Below are positions 8,486 through 18,095 of a DNA stretch of 64,000 nt, piece after piece. Source of the stretch: Flagellimonas olearia (lineage in GTDB: Bacteria; Bacteroidota; Bacteroidia; Flavobacteriales; Flavobacteriaceae); the NCBI RefSeq assembly GCF_009184425.1, contig NZ_WELG01000002.1, positions 124,001 through 188,000 of the forward strand, given 5' to 3'. Numbering within the stretch: the stretch's first letter is position 1; each line of letters begins with the position of its first letter. Below the pieces are notes generated by a model. It did not search any database. It was not told the DNA's origin and was given only the letters and a program-made list of their open reading frames with translations. The position numbers and the translations under genes were made by a program.

Positions 8486-10981
8486 TTAGTCGATTGATTT
8501 AGTTCGAAGTCTGAGTGCATTGGCAATGACCGATACGGAGCTAAAGCTCATGGCCAAGGCCGCTATCATGGGAGAGAGTAACAATCCAAAAAAAGGATAG
8601 AGCACTCCCGCAGCGATAGGAACCCCCAAGGTGTTATATACCAAGGCAAAGAACAGGTTTTGCTTGATATTGCCCATGACGGCACCACTCAGGTTGAATG
8701 CCTTGACAATACCATGCAAATCTCCTTTTACCAAGGTAATAGAGGCACTTTCCATAGCCACATCGGTACCTGTTCCCATGGCAATCCCAACATCACTTTT
8801 GGCCAATGCAGGAGCATCATTGATACCATCTCCGGCCATGGCCACCACCTTACCTTGGGATTGGAGTTCCGATACTTTTTTAAGTTTATCCTCGGGCAGC
8901 ATACCCGCTTCAAAGTCGGACAAATGAAGTTCATTGGCCACGGCTTGGGCGGTATCCCGGTTGTCTCCCGTAAGCATGATCACACTCACCCCTTTATCCT
9001 GCAACGCCTTGATGGCCTTTGCACTGGTTTTCTTGATGCGATCGCCAATGACCACATAACACGCTGATTTTCCATCGATGGCCAAATAGGAAACGGTCTT
9101 TCCTTGCTGTTGATAGGTTTTTACCTCAGCTTCCATCTTTTCAGACACCTCTATGTCCATTTGCTGCATCATCTTACGGTTGCCCAAAGCGGTCTTCTTT
9201 CCATTTACGGTTCCTTGGACCCCTTTTCCGGTGACGGCTTCAAATCCATCAGCCTTTAAAAAATCAACTTTCTCTTCCCTTCCATAATTCACAGTAGCCT
9301 GTGCCAAGGGATGCTCGCTAAGGTTGTTCAAGGAAACCATGTATTGCAGAACCGTGTTCTCATCATTGTCGCCGAATGTTCCTACTTTTTCAACGGTGGG
9401 TTTCCCTTCGGTAATGGTACCGGTCTTGTCCACAATAAGCGTATCCACCTTGCTCATTTTTTCCAATGCTTCGGCATTTTTGATCAGCACCCCATGTTGG
9501 GCCCCTTTACCCACCCCTACCATAACGGACATGGGTGTGGCCAATCCAAGGGCACAGGGACAGGCAATGATCAATACGGCGATGGCATTGACCAACGCAT
9601 ATACATAGGCGGGCTCTGGTCCCCAAATGGCCCAAACACCAAATGTGACCACGGCTATGGCCACCACAATGGGCACAAAATATCCAGATACGGTATCTAC
9701 CAATTTCTGGATAGGCGCCCTACTGCGACTGGCATCGTTCACCATTTTAATGATTTGGGACAATAGGGTGTCCGACCCCACTTTTTCGGTTTTCATTAAG
9801 AATGATGTGTTCCCGTTGATGGTACCACTGCTTACCTTATCTCCTTTTTCCTTGTTCACAGGAATGGGTTCACCCGTGATCATGGACTCGTCTATGGCCG
9901 TCTGACCTTCCATCACCATACCATCCACAGGAATCTTTTCACCGGGCTTTACCCTCAAAATATCCCCTAACTGAATGTCATCAATATGAACTTCCTCCTC
10001 TTCCCCGTTCACTACCCTGACCGCTTTGTTCGGGGCGAGCTTCAATAGTTCCTTTACGGCGGAATTGGTCTTACTATGGGCCCTAGCTTCCAATACCTGA
10101 CCCAAAAGCACCAAGGTGAGAATTACTGTTGCAGCCTCAAAATAGACGTGTACCGTACCAGCTTCTGTTTTGAACTGTTCCGGGAAGAAATCCGGAAAAA
10201 GCATCCCAAAAACACTGAAAGTCCAAGCCACACCGGCACCAATACCTATGAGGGTGAACATGTTCAGGTTCCAGGTTTTGATACTTCTATAGGCCCGTTC
10301 AAAAAACATCCAAGTGGCGTAAAAGACCACGGGCAGGGACAGCGCAAACTGCACCCAGTTCCAATATTTTTGTGATAAAATGGTGTATAATGGATTGTTG
10401 GGCACCATTTCACTCATGGCGATCAAAAAAATAGGCAAGGTAAATGCCAAGGCCAGCCAGAATTTTTTGATCAATTTTTTATACGTTTTCTCCTCTGCTG
10501 AAAGATCTGGCTTTTTGGGGACCAAATCCATCCCACAGATAGGGCAGCTACCGGGTTCGTCCCGAACAATTTCCGGGTGCATGGGGCAGGTCCATTGTTC
10601 TGAGGAGGAAGCGGACAAATTCTGTTCCTCTACCAAATCCATTCCACAGACCGGACAATCACCAGGCTGGTCATAAGTTTTGTCCCCTTCGCAATGCATG
10701 GGGCAGTAAAAGACCCCTGTTCCATTTTTCACTGCGGGTTTTTCTTTTGGTTGGGGTGGATGGTGATGACCGGGCATATGGATACTGTACCTTCCCCCAT
10801 CCTTTTCCAAGGCTTGTTGAAACCGTTCCAAGGGAATATGTTCCTTCATGGTAATAATGGCTTCGGCCTTTTCCAAATTGACCTCAGCGGAAATCACCCC
10901 GTCAACCTCGGAAAGGGTTTTTTCCACATGGCCCCTACATCCGTTGCAGGTCATTCCGTGTATGTGATAGGTGTGCTTCAT
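8486..10981 (-). CDS. copA: copper-translocating P1B-type ATPase CopA
   Basis: An 831-aa Cu(I)-exporting ATPase of the inner membrane. Order: one HMA domain with GMTCNGC (about residues 8-14); two heavy-metal-binding modules ([20 protein letters not shown] and [18 protein letters not shown]); eight predicted membrane helices; the actuator TGE; the CPC ion-channel motif ([11 protein letters not shown]); phosphorylation DKTGTITEG; the nucleotide-binding HP (SEHPLAQA); and hinge [10 protein letters not shown]. The CPC motif and the neighbouring cus genes indicate Cu(I)/Ag(I). I use the ATG at 10981 ([12 protein letters not shown]), not the upstream in-frame extension. It lies between the AraC regulator and the PepSY gene. 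Duplicated metal-binding modules before the first helix are a Bacteroidota trait. Confidence 0.96.
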   Translation of the reverse strand: MKHTYHIHGMTCNGCRGHVEKTLSEVDGVISAEVNLEKAEAIITMKEHIPLERFQQALEKDGGRYSIHMPGHHHPPQPKEKPAVKNGTGVFYCPMHCEGDKTYDQPGDCPVCGMDLVEEQNLSASSSEQWTCPMHPEIVRDEPGSCPICGMDLVPKKPDLSAEEKTYKKLIKKFWLALAFTLPIFLIAMSEMVPNNPLYTILSQKYWNWVQFALSLPVVFYATWMFFERAYRSIKTWNLNMFTLIGIGAGVAWTFSVFGMLFPDFFPEQFKTEAGTVHVYFEAATVILTLVLLGQVLEARAHSKTNSAVKELLKLAPNKAVRVVNGEEEEVHIDDIQLGDILRVKPGEKIPVDGMVMEGQTAIDESMITGEPIPVNKEKGDKVSSGTINGNTSFLMKTEKVGSDTLLSQIIKMVNDASRSRAPIQKLVDTVSGYFVPIVVAIAVVTFGVWAIWGPEPAYVYALVNAIAVLIIACPCALGLATPMSVMVGVGKGAQHGVLIKNAEALEKMSKVDTLIVDKTGTITEGKPTVEKVGTFGDNDENTVLQYMVSLNNLSEHPLAQATVNYGREEKVDFLKADGFEAVTGKGVQGTVNGKKTALGNRKMMQQMDIEVSEKMEAEVKTYQQQGKTVSYLAIDGKSACYVVIGDRIKKTSAKAIKALQDKGVSVIMLTGDNRDTAQAVANELHLSDFEAGMLPEDKLKKVSELQSQGKVVAMAGDGINDAPALAKSDVGIAMGTGTDVAMESASITLVKGDLHGIVKAFNLSGAVMGNIKQNLFFALVYNTLGVPIAAGVLYPFFGLLLSPMIAALAMSFSSVSVIANALRLRTKSID

Positions 10982-11048
10982 TGTTTTTGTTTTTATGTCG
11001 AAACTACCGCATCCTCCGGTCAACTACTTTTACAATTTTGGTTAATTG

Positions 11049-11600
11049 TTATACAATTTGGTCCCAAGCCTTTCTGTCCCACTGCTGAAGTTTTTGATAT
11101 TCCCCCATGGACATTCCGGTGATGGCCTTGAACTGCTTGGCCAAATGACTACCACTGGCATAGTTTAAATCATAGGCAATCTCCGAAAAGGTTTTGTTTC
11201 CCATTTGGATCTGTTCCTTGGCCTTTTCAATTTTGAGCCTGATGAAAAACTTTTCAATGGTCATCCCCTCGGTGGCGCTGAAAAGTTTGCTTAGCACCGA
11301 ATATTCCTTTTTCATTTTGTCGGACAGATACTCCGAGAGATTCCGGTCCACCCCATGATTCAAAGCCATGAGTACATGCTTTTTGATTTCAGCAATGCGG
11401 GTGTCGTTTGGATTCTCGATCAGCTCAAACCCATTGCTGACCAAAATCTCCCGAATATCGTCCATGCGATGCGATGCATCATCCAAGAACTGGATTTCAC
11501 CCAAATCCATTTTCACCACGACAATGTCCGCCTTTTGAAACTCGTCTTTCAAAACGCTCTTGCAGCGGTCGCACACCATATTTTTGACTTTAATGATCAT
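11049..11600 (-). CDS. AraC-family regulator with N-terminal HMA-like metal-binding domain
   Basis: A 183-aa protein. The N-terminal about 65 residues (MIIKVKNMVCDRCKSVLKDEF through ILVSNGFELI) have the beta-alpha-beta pattern of a heavy-metal-associated domain with a CxxC pair (Cys10, Cys13). The C-terminal about 95 residues form a two-helix-turn-helix AraC DNA-binding domain (NKTFSEIAYDLNYASGSHLAKQFKAITGMSMGEYQKLQQ). It sits inside the copper operon between the metal-binding lipoprotein and copA, so it most likely senses cytoplasmic Cu(I) or Ag(I) and controls this operon. Family assignment of the HTH is firm; metal sensing is inferred from the CxxC and context. Confidence 0.9.
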   Translation of the reverse strand: MIIKVKNMVCDRCKSVLKDEFQKADIVVVKMDLGEIQFLDDASHRMDDIREILVSNGFELIENPNDTRIAEIKKHVLMALNHGVDRNLSEYLSDKMKKEYSVLSKLFSATEGMTIEKFFIRLKIEKAKEQIQMGNKTFSEIAYDLNYASGSHLAKQFKAITGMSMGEYQKLQQWDRKAWDQIV

Positions 11601-11635
11601 ACTCGATGTTAGTGGGTGGGTAAAGTTCTCGAAGC

Positions 11636-11971
11636 TTAATTATGGGTATGCCCGTCCTTCATGTGCTCCGTATTCAAAACATAGGTCATCCCACAAACCG
11701 GGCATTTCCCTTCTGTATCACTGCCACTGCCTTCGCAGTGCATAGGACATACATACGTGGATGTATACTCCTTGCCTTGCATATCCTTGGTTTCCATATC
11801 ACCCATGTTATGATTTTCATGGTTCATGTTGTCCATATCATGCCCTTCATGCTCCATGGTCGCTTCGGTGGAAGTTTCCTTTGCCTCCTCTGTTTTTCCT
11901 TTACAAGATATGGTCAATACCAATGCTGATGCAAATGCGATTCCGATAATTGTTCTGATGTTTGTTCTCAT
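11636..11971 (-). CDS. lipoprotein with His/Met-rich region and heavy-metal-binding domain
   Basis: A 111-aa exported lipoprotein: signal peptide ending LVLTISC (Cys about residue 23), then a His/Met/Asp-rich stretch (EHEGHDMDNMNHENHNMGDM) typical of periplasmic copper or silver chelation, then one heavy-metal-binding module CPMHCEGSGSDTEGKCPVCGM near the C-terminus, and a His-rich end. It is probably a periplasmic or outer-membrane copper scavenger or chaperone handing metal to the CusCBA pump. It lies 16 bp after the cusC-like gene and 35 bp before the AraC regulator. The same module occurs in CopA (twice) and CusB of this operon. Confidence 0.88.
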   Translation of the reverse strand: MRTNIRTIIGIAFASALVLTISCKGKTEEAKETSTEATMEHEGHDMDNMNHENHNMGDMETKDMQGKEYTSTYVCPMHCEGSGSDTEGKCPVCGMTYVLNTEHMKDGHTHN

Positions 11972-11987
11972 TTTTATTGAAATTAAA

Positions 11988-13208
11988 TTACTTGTTGATT
12001 ACATAATTGATCAAGGCAGATTGCACATAGTACATCTGCACAGATTGTATTTGATTGAGTTGAAATTTTAATTGCAACTCTTGAATGTCCAGTACATCAT
12101 TGAAATCAATGGTGCCTGTTTCATAATTTTTGATGAGGATTTCCTCGGCATCCTTGGCCTGATCCAGATTTTTAGCCTGGATGGTATAGGCAATCCGGGC
12201 CTCGTTGCGTTGCGAAAGTGCTTTGGCGAAAGTATTTTCCAATACATTCAACCGTTCTTGTTTTTGCAGCTCGATCTCTTGCTGACGCATTTGGTTTTGT
12301 TTGGTCACAGACTTGAACTTATTGTTGAAAATGGGAATGGAAAGGGTGACCATGGGCATTACAATGTCCTTGCCATTGTCGTTAAAGCTCATATCGGGCC
12401 GTTCCGAAACGGTTACATAGTCCAATCCAAATCCGAGACTTGGGGCATTCTCCTTTTGGTTGAGCAGTTCGGATTGCACCACGGATTCGTACAATTGGTC
12501 GTACTTGAGGAGTTCCGGGTTCAGGGTCAATGCTTCCTTTTCAAGAATGGGGTCTTCCTCCGGAATACCCATTTCATCTACCACCTCAATCGAAATGCTC
12601 TCATCCCGATTCAATAGGTTATTGAACACGGCCTGTTCCGCTAGGTATTGTTGCTGCAATACTTCTTTTTGTTGTTGAAGTTCGTTCTGTCTGATCTGGA
12701 GTTTAAGCACATCCACTGCCGAAGCCTTTCCCACTTCCACTGAGGTAAGGGCCAAGCGTTCATAGGTTTTGAGCAAAGCGATATTCTCATCGAGCTTACC
12801 TTGTGTTGCTTGCAGCGCATACAATCGGTAATAGGATTGGGCTACGGACAATGCCAATTTGCGTTTGGCTATGACAATTTCCACATACTCGGCCTCGGCC
12901 ATGGAACTGGCGTAGTTTTCACGGGCCGTAATGGTTCCAAACCAGGGCAGCATCTGTGATACTGAAAATTTGGCCCGCTGTGGACCGGTCCGTGTTTCAG
13001 GTTCGCTCACAAAATAACCCGCACCTATGGTCGTGTTGGGTAAGGTGTTCACCTCTTCCACCTTTTCCTTGGCGATGTTGTACCGAAGTTCCAAAGCCTG
13101 GATCAATGGATTGTTCTGCTCCGCTTCCTGAAGATACAGTTCCAATGTCTGGGCATTCATTCCAACTGTCAACAGGGTAAATGCCATAAAAATGAGATTC
13201 TTTTTCAT
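11988..13208 (-). CDS. cusC: TolC-family outer-membrane efflux protein (CusC-like)
   Basis: A 406-aa protein with signal peptide (MKKNLIFMAFTLLTVGMNAQ) and two long alpha-helical repeats of the OEP family, for example the stretch AEAEYVEIVIAKRKLALSVAQ and its C-terminal counterpart QRNEARIAYTIQAKNLDQAK. It would form the outer-membrane channel of the tripartite Cu/Ag efflux pump. The gene overlaps cusA by 4 bp and precedes the metal-binding lipoprotein. It is shorter than E. coli CusC (about 460 aa), as usual for this Bacteroidota subfamily. Substrate is inferred from the neighbours. Confidence 0.92.
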   Translation of the reverse strand: MKKNLIFMAFTLLTVGMNAQTLELYLQEAEQNNPLIQALELRYNIAKEKVEEVNTLPNTTIGAGYFVSEPETRTGPQRAKFSVSQMLPWFGTITARENYASSMAEAEYVEIVIAKRKLALSVAQSYYRLYALQATQGKLDENIALLKTYERLALTSVEVGKASAVDVLKLQIRQNELQQQKEVLQQQYLAEQAVFNNLLNRDESISIEVVDEMGIPEEDPILEKEALTLNPELLKYDQLYESVVQSELLNQKENAPSLGFGLDYVTVSERPDMSFNDNGKDIVMPMVTLSIPIFNNKFKSVTKQNQMRQQEIELQKQERLNVLENTFAKALSQRNEARIAYTIQAKNLDQAKDAEEILIKNYETGTIDFNDVLDIQELQLKFQLNQIQSVQMYYVQSALINYVINK

Positions 13209-16200
13209 CGATTTTGCATTTTAAGTTGCCACTCGCTTTTCCAACTGAACAATACAGGCACCACAAACAGGGTGATCAAGGCGATCAGCATTCCCCCAAA
13301 ACTGGGAATGGCCATGGGAATCATAATATCACTTCCCCTGCCAGTACTGGTCAACACGGGCAAAAGGGCCAAAATGGTGGTCGCCGTGGTCATCAAACAA
13401 GGTCTAATACGCTTCTCCCCCGCTTCCAAAACTGATTCCCTGATGGCTTCCAACGAGGTAGGGGCATTTTTCCGAAAGGTCTGCGTTAAATAGGTGGCCA
13501 TGACCACTCCGTCATCCGTGGCAATTCCGAAAAGGGCAATGAACCCTACCCAGACCGCAACACTCAGATTAATGGGATGCATTTGGAATAGGTCCCGTAG
13601 ATTTTCGCCAAAAAAACTGAAGTTCAAGAACCAATCCTGCCCATACAACCATATCATTAAAAACCCTCCCGCAAAGGCCACAGCAATACCCGTGAACACC
13701 ATCAAGGAAGTGGCTACGGACCGAAACTGAAAATATAGGATGAGGAAAATGATCAATAGCGCCAAGGGCACCACTACGGACAATGTCTTTTCCGCCCGGA
13801 GTTGGTTTTCATAGGTCCCCGTGAACTGATAGCTGATTCCTTTGGGTACTACCAACGCACCGCTATCAATTTTTTCCAAGATCTTGGCTTGGGCATTTTC
13901 CACCACATCCACTTCCGCAAAACCATCCAACTTATCAAAAAGCACATAGCCCACCAAAAAGGTATCTTCACTTTTAATGACCTGCGGACCTTGTTCGTAT
14001 TTGATGGTGACCAATTCGCTCAACGGAACGGGATTGCCCTTTTCAACCGGTACATAAATATTGCCGATATCCGTTGGGTTTTCCCTGAGTTCCCGGGGAT
14101 AGCGCACCCGAACCCCATAGCGTTCCCTTCCTTCGACGGTCTGGGTCAAGGTCATACCTCCAATGGCCACTTCCAAGATTTGTTGTACATCTTCAATGAC
14201 CACACCGTATCGCACCAATTTTTCACGGTCAATATCGATCAGCAAATAGGGTTTGCCCACAATACGATCGGCGAAGACAGCCTCGTCCTTCACCCCATCA
14301 GCTTCTTTGAGGATGGACTCCAGCTGCATCCCAAAGGCTTCGATTTCCTTTAAATCCTGCCCCTTGACCTTGATTCCCATGGGAGCGCGCATCCCGGTCT
14401 GAAGCATCACCAAACGGGTTTCAATGGGTTGTAATTTGGGAGCCGAAGTAATTCCGGGCAATCGGGTCACCTTCACAATTTCATCCCAAATATCATCCGG
14501 GCTTTTGATCTCTGGACGCCAATTCCTAAAATATTCCCCATCCGAATCTGGAGTCAACAGCTTTCTGTCAATCCGCAATGGTTCGCTTACATGTGAGCTT
14601 GCGTAGTTGGTCTCATTCTGAACTTCAAGATTGGGATTGGCGGCCACTTTTCCGTTCTTCAACACAAAATACCCATCTTCATTTACCTTAAAACGTTGTG
14701 GTGATCCTGATTCATTTTTCTCGTATTCAGAGCGGTATTGGATCACATTTTCATACATGGAGAGGGGGGCGGGGTCCAAGGCCGATTCGGTCCTTCCCGA
14801 TTTCCCCACTACGGTTTCAATTTCCGGGATGGTGGCCACGGCCATATCCAACTGCTGCAATACTCTTTTGTTTTCCTCTACCCCGGCATGTGGGAGCGAC
14901 GTGGGCATCAACAAAAATGAGCCTTCGTTAAGGGAGGGCATAAACTCTTGACCTGTGTTACGCATGATTAAAAACCCAAAGACCACAATCACCGTGGGAA
15001 TTGAAAGAAACAGTAGTTTGTTCTCCAAAGCCCATAACAAAATCCGATGGTAATATTTTCGGAACAGATAGAACACTCCCAACAATACCCCACAAATCAA
15101 CCCCACAAAAAATAGGTTAATGGCTATACTCCTATCAAAACCAAGGGGTCGCCAATAGGTCGCCAATAAAAACAGAATGGTAGTGATGCAAATGACCACA
15201 TTGAGCCACGTAACCTCTTTTTCAGATACCAACTCTTTCAACCTTAAAATGCCCAAAACCCCGAAAGCCACCAAGGTCAGGCCAAGCCATTGTCCAAAAA
15301 CGATGACCGTCAATCCCAATGCCACAAGTACTCCGTTCCAAATGTATTTTAGGAGAGGCCCTTGCGATTTTCTTTTGAAAATGATGGCCGCAAACGGCGG
15401 AATGAGGAACAGGGCCACAATTACCGAAGCGGTCAAGGCCATGGTCTTGGTAAATGCCAATGGGCGGAACAGCTTCCCTTCTGCCCCTACCATGGTAAAT
15501 ACCGGGATAAAACTGATGATTGTGGTCAGCACGGCAGTTAATATGGCCCCAGAAACTTCTGATGTGGCGTTGTAGACCACATTGTTTATGGGTAGATTTT
15601 GGGTGTTTTCATCCCGATGCCGGATAATGTTTTCGGAAAGGATTACACCAACATCCACCATGGTACCAATGGCGATGGCAATTCCGGAAAGGGCCACAAT
15701 ATTGGCATCCACCCCGAACAGTTTCATGGAAATGAAGACCATGAGCACGGCCACTGGGAGCAATCCCGATATCAATAACGAAGCCCTCAGGTTGAAGACC
15801 ATTACCACAATCACCAAAATGGTGATCAGTATTTCCAAGGTCAATGCTTCATTTAAAGTGCCCAAGGTTTCTTGGATGAGTTCCGTGCGGTCATAAAATG
15901 GAACGATGGTCAACTGCGATGTAGTACCGTCCTTTAATTCCTTGGACGGCAATCCGGCACTGAGCTCTTTAATTTTTTCCTTTACATTGTTGATCACCTC
16001 CAAGGGATTGGCCCCATATCGTGCCACAACGGCCCCACCGACCACCTCGGCACCTTCCTTGTCCAAAATACCCCTTCGAACCGCCGGTCCCAAGGAAACA
16101 TGGGCCACATCCTGTACTCTTATGGAGGTATAATCCGTTGAAGCGACCACAGCATTTTTAATATCTTCCAAGGATTTGATGTACCCCAGTCCACGGACCA

Positions 16201-16942
16201 AATATTCTGCCTTGTTAATTTCCAAGGTCTGTGCCCCAATATCCCTATTGCTCTGCTTTATGGCCTTCACCACTTGATCCAATCCAATCTTGTACTGTTT
16301 GAGCAATTCTGGATCTACATCAATTTGGTATTCTTGTACAAAACCACCAATGGAGGCGACTTCTGAAACTCCACTGGCCGATGACAGGGCATACTTTACA
16401 TAGTAATCTTGAACGCTCCGCAGTTCCTGTAAATCCCATCCACCAGTAACATTACCTTCTTCATCGCGCCCTTCCAACGTGTACCAAAAAATCTGCCCCA
16501 AGGCAGTGGCATCCGGGCCCAATGCCGGATTTACCCCACTGGGCAAAAGATTATTGGGCAGAGAATTCAGTTTTTCCAGAATACGGCTCCGGCTCCAATA
16601 AAATTCCACATCTTCCTCAAAAATGATGTAGATACTGGACAGTCCGAACATGGACGAACTCCGTATGGTCTTTACTCCCGGGATACCCAACAACGAAGTG
16701 GTCAACGGATAGGTGACCTGATCTTCCATGTCTTGAGGTGACCTTCCGGGCCACTGGGTAAACACAATCTGTTGGTTTTCCCCAATATCAGGGATGGCAT
16801 CCACCGCAACGGGGTTTTTGGGCAAAAAGCCAGTATCCCAGTCAAATGGAACGTTCACCGTACCCCATCCTACAAATAGGACTAGGAGTAAAACGGCCAC
16901 TAATTTGTTCTCTATGAGAAATTTGATGCTCTTGTTCAGCAT
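13205..16942 (-). CDS. cusA: CusA/CzcA-family heavy-metal efflux RND permease
   Basis: A 1245-aa proton-driven inner-membrane pump. Typical landmarks: an N-terminal helix, PFDWDTGFLP, the porter region (WPGRSPQDMEDQVTYPLTTSLLGIPG), the charged TM4 segment GTMVDVGVILSENI and the C-terminal TM10-12 block (GIATDDGVVMATYL). It is about 200 aa longer than E. coli CusA because of an extra hydrophobic block (about residues 515-640) with roughly four additional membrane helices and a longer periplasmic insert. Met-rich segment VMLQTGMRAPMGIKVKG resembles the CusA metal-relay region. The gene starts the pump section of the operon and overlaps cusC by 4 bp. Cu/Ag is the likely substrate given CopA and the Met/His-rich neighbours. 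Confidence 0.95.
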   Translation of the reverse strand: MLNKSIKFLIENKLVAVLLLVLFVGWGTVNVPFDWDTGFLPKNPVAVDAIPDIGENQQIVFTQWPGRSPQDMEDQVTYPLTTSLLGIPGVKTIRSSSMFGLSSIYIIFEEDVEFYWSRSRILEKLNSLPNNLLPSGVNPALGPDATALGQIFWYTLEGRDEEGNVTGGWDLQELRSVQDYYVKYALSSASGVSEVASIGGFVQEYQIDVDPELLKQYKIGLDQVVKAIKQSNRDIGAQTLEINKAEYLVRGLGYIKSLEDIKNAVVASTDYTSIRVQDVAHVSLGPAVRRGILDKEGAEVVGGAVVARYGANPLEVINNVKEKIKELSAGLPSKELKDGTTSQLTIVPFYDRTELIQETLGTLNEALTLEILITILVIVVMVFNLRASLLISGLLPVAVLMVFISMKLFGVDANIVALSGIAIAIGTMVDVGVILSENIIRHRDENTQNLPINNVVYNATSEVSGAILTAVLTTIISFIPVFTMVGAEGKLFRPLAFTKTMALTASVIVALFLIPPFAAIIFKRKSQGPLLKYIWNGVLVALGLTVIVFGQWLGLTLVAFGVLGILRLKELVSEKEVTWLNVVICITTILFLLATYWRPLGFDRSIAINLFFVGLICGVLLGVFYLFRKYYHRILLWALENKLLFLSIPTVIVVFGFLIMRNTGQEFMPSLNEGSFLLMPTSLPHAGVEENKRVLQQLDMAVATIPEIETVVGKSGRTESALDPAPLSMYENVIQYRSEYEKNESGSPQRFKVNEDGYFVLKNGKVAANPNLEVQNETNYASSHVSEPLRIDRKLLTPDSDGEYFRNWRPEIKSPDDIWDEIVKVTRLPGITSAPKLQPIETRLVMLQTGMRAPMGIKVKGQDLKEIEAFGMQLESILKEADGVKDEAVFADRIVGKPYLLIDIDREKLVRYGVVIEDVQQILEVAIGGMTLTQTVEGRERYGVRVRYPRELRENPTDIGNIYVPVEKGNPVPLSELVTIKYEQGPQVIKSEDTFLVGYVLFDKLDGFAEVDVVENAQAKILEKIDSGALVVPKGISYQFTGTYENQLRAEKTLSVVVPLALLIIFLILYFQFRSVATSLMVFTGIAVAFAGGFLMIWLYGQDWFLNFSFFGENLRDLFQMHPINLSVAVWVGFIALFGIATDDGVVMATYLTQTFRKNAPTSLEAIRESVLEAGEKRIRPCLMTTATTILALLPVLTSTGRGSDIMIPMAIPSFGGMLIALITLFVVPVLFSWKSEWQLKMQNR

Positions 16943-17035
16943 AAAGGTTTGATTTAAACAATTGGATCAAGAAAAAAGTGCATAAAAGGGCACGCCCAAC
17001 CACAAGGGGCCGGGTACAATCAACCAACGTTAAAA

Positions 17036-17422
17036 TCAAATAAGGAAAGTCTGATGCAGCACTTGAACGTCCTGTATCAGTGGGGGTGGAGCATAGTCCC
17101 TAAAGGCACTGACCTCCTCCACATTGTTTTCGAAAAGGTAAAAATACGAATGGACGAAGCTTGCTAAAAACAACTGTTGTCCAACACTAAAATCATCAAA
17201 AGAGATTTTTAGGTCATCCTGACCTTGAACGGTGAAGGACTCATCATCACAACAAGATTTTTCCATCTCCATGTCCATACCACAATCATCCGCATGGGCA
17301 AAAAAGGAAATATCCTGAACCTTACCCATACAAATATGCTTGTCCACGGTCCAAGAAACCGTTGAGGCCAAGACCAAGAGGGCCATTACAGACGACATGA
17401 TTTGATGAAAAACCTGTTTCAT
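17036..17422 (-). CDS. HYC_CC_PP family small exported protein
   Basis: A 128-aa protein with an N-terminal signal or membrane segment (VMALLVLASTVSWTV). It carries the spaced motifs that name the family: a His/Cys element (KHICMGKV), an acidic region with Cys-Cys (MEKSCCDDE), and a Pro run near the C-terminus (DYAPPPL). Such proteins occur at copper or metal efflux loci in Bacteroidota, and here it is the first gene of the copper operon, 93 bp before cusA. The Cys and Met residues suggest periplasmic metal binding, but function is unproven. Confidence 0.75.
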   Translation of the reverse strand: MKQVFHQIMSSVMALLVLASTVSWTVDKHICMGKVQDISFFAHADDCGMDMEMEKSCCDDESFTVQGQDDLKISFDDFSVGQQLFLASFVHSYFYLFENNVEEVSAFRDYAPPPLIQDVQVLHQTFLI

Positions 17423-17530
17423 TTCCCTACAAAACTACAAAATTTAGCGATTTATTGTTTTGTTTAACAGAAGTTTAAAAATACGGCCCCGTAAGTTTGT
17501 TGCTTTATATCGAACAAATCCCCTATTCCA

Positions 17531-17538
17531 TACCTTTG
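17531..17538 (+). promoter_or_regulatory. candidate Bacteroidota -7 box (TAnnTTTG) before the fRMsr gene
   Basis: TACCTTTG fits the Bacteroidota sigma-A -7 consensus. It lies 14 bp before the ATG at 17553, so the leader would be very short. No good -33 TTTG is seen at the expected distance, so this is a half match. Confidence 0.4.
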
Positions 17539-17552
17539 CAAAAAATAGATGT

Positions 17553-18005
17553 ATGTTGGCAACCCTTCAACCCAAAGTACTTTCCATCATAACGGATGAT
17601 TCGAAAACCGTGGACACCCGTTTGGGTGAAATCTGTGAACTATTACGCAGCGAAGTATCCTATTACGATTGGGTGGGGTTTTACTTCAGAAACGGCAACA
17701 AGGAAGAGCTGAAATTAGGACCCTATGCCGGTGCACCCACGGACCATACCATTATCCCTTTTGGCAAGGGCATTTGCGGACAGGTGGCGGTGAGCAACCA
17801 GAATTTTGTGGTCCCCGATGTGGCTGCGCAGGACAACTACATTGCCTGTAGCATTACCGTTAAAGCGGAAATTGTGGTCCCCTTGTTCGTGAATGGGGAA
17901 AATGTGGGACAAATCGATATCGACTCCAATACCCCCGACCCCTTTTCCGAAGAGGATGAGCGGTTTTTGGAATTCATCAACAAAAAAGTGGCCGGAATTC
18001 TGTAA
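17553..18005 (+). CDS. GAF-domain free methionine-R-sulfoxide reductase
   Basis: A 150-aa single GAF-domain protein whose motifs fit fRMsr, the enzyme that reduces free Met-R-sulfoxide. GKGICGQVA (Cys75) and YIACSITVKAEIVVPL (Cys99) are 24 residues apart, matching the spacing of Cys94 and the catalytic Cys118 of the E. coli enzyme as I recall it; the third Cys of that enzyme appears to be absent (Thr/His at the equivalent place). Start chosen at the ATG 17553, since the preceding in-frame part has no family similarity and overlaps a promoter-like TACCTTTG. Role: oxidative-damage repair in the cytoplasm. It is followed by purH after 90 bp. Confidence 0.85.
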   Translation: MLATLQPKVLSIITDDSKTVDTRLGEICELLRSEVSYYDWVGFYFRNGNKEELKLGPYAGAPTDHTIIPFGKGICGQVAVSNQNFVVPDVAAQDNYIACSITVKAEIVVPLFVNGENVGQIDIDSNTPDPFSEEDERFLEFINKKVAGIL

Positions 18006-18095
18006 AACTCCTCCATTTTGTTGATAACCCATTCTACTTTTTAGCAACAAAACAAGTACTTTTGTGGGCTTAAGAAATTGATTTTTAAGATACCC

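Noticed and set aside
13802-14353. 183-aa plus-strand open frame inside cusA
   Set aside because: Antisense frame within a conserved pump gene, no start context or domain; explained by the codon bias of cusA.
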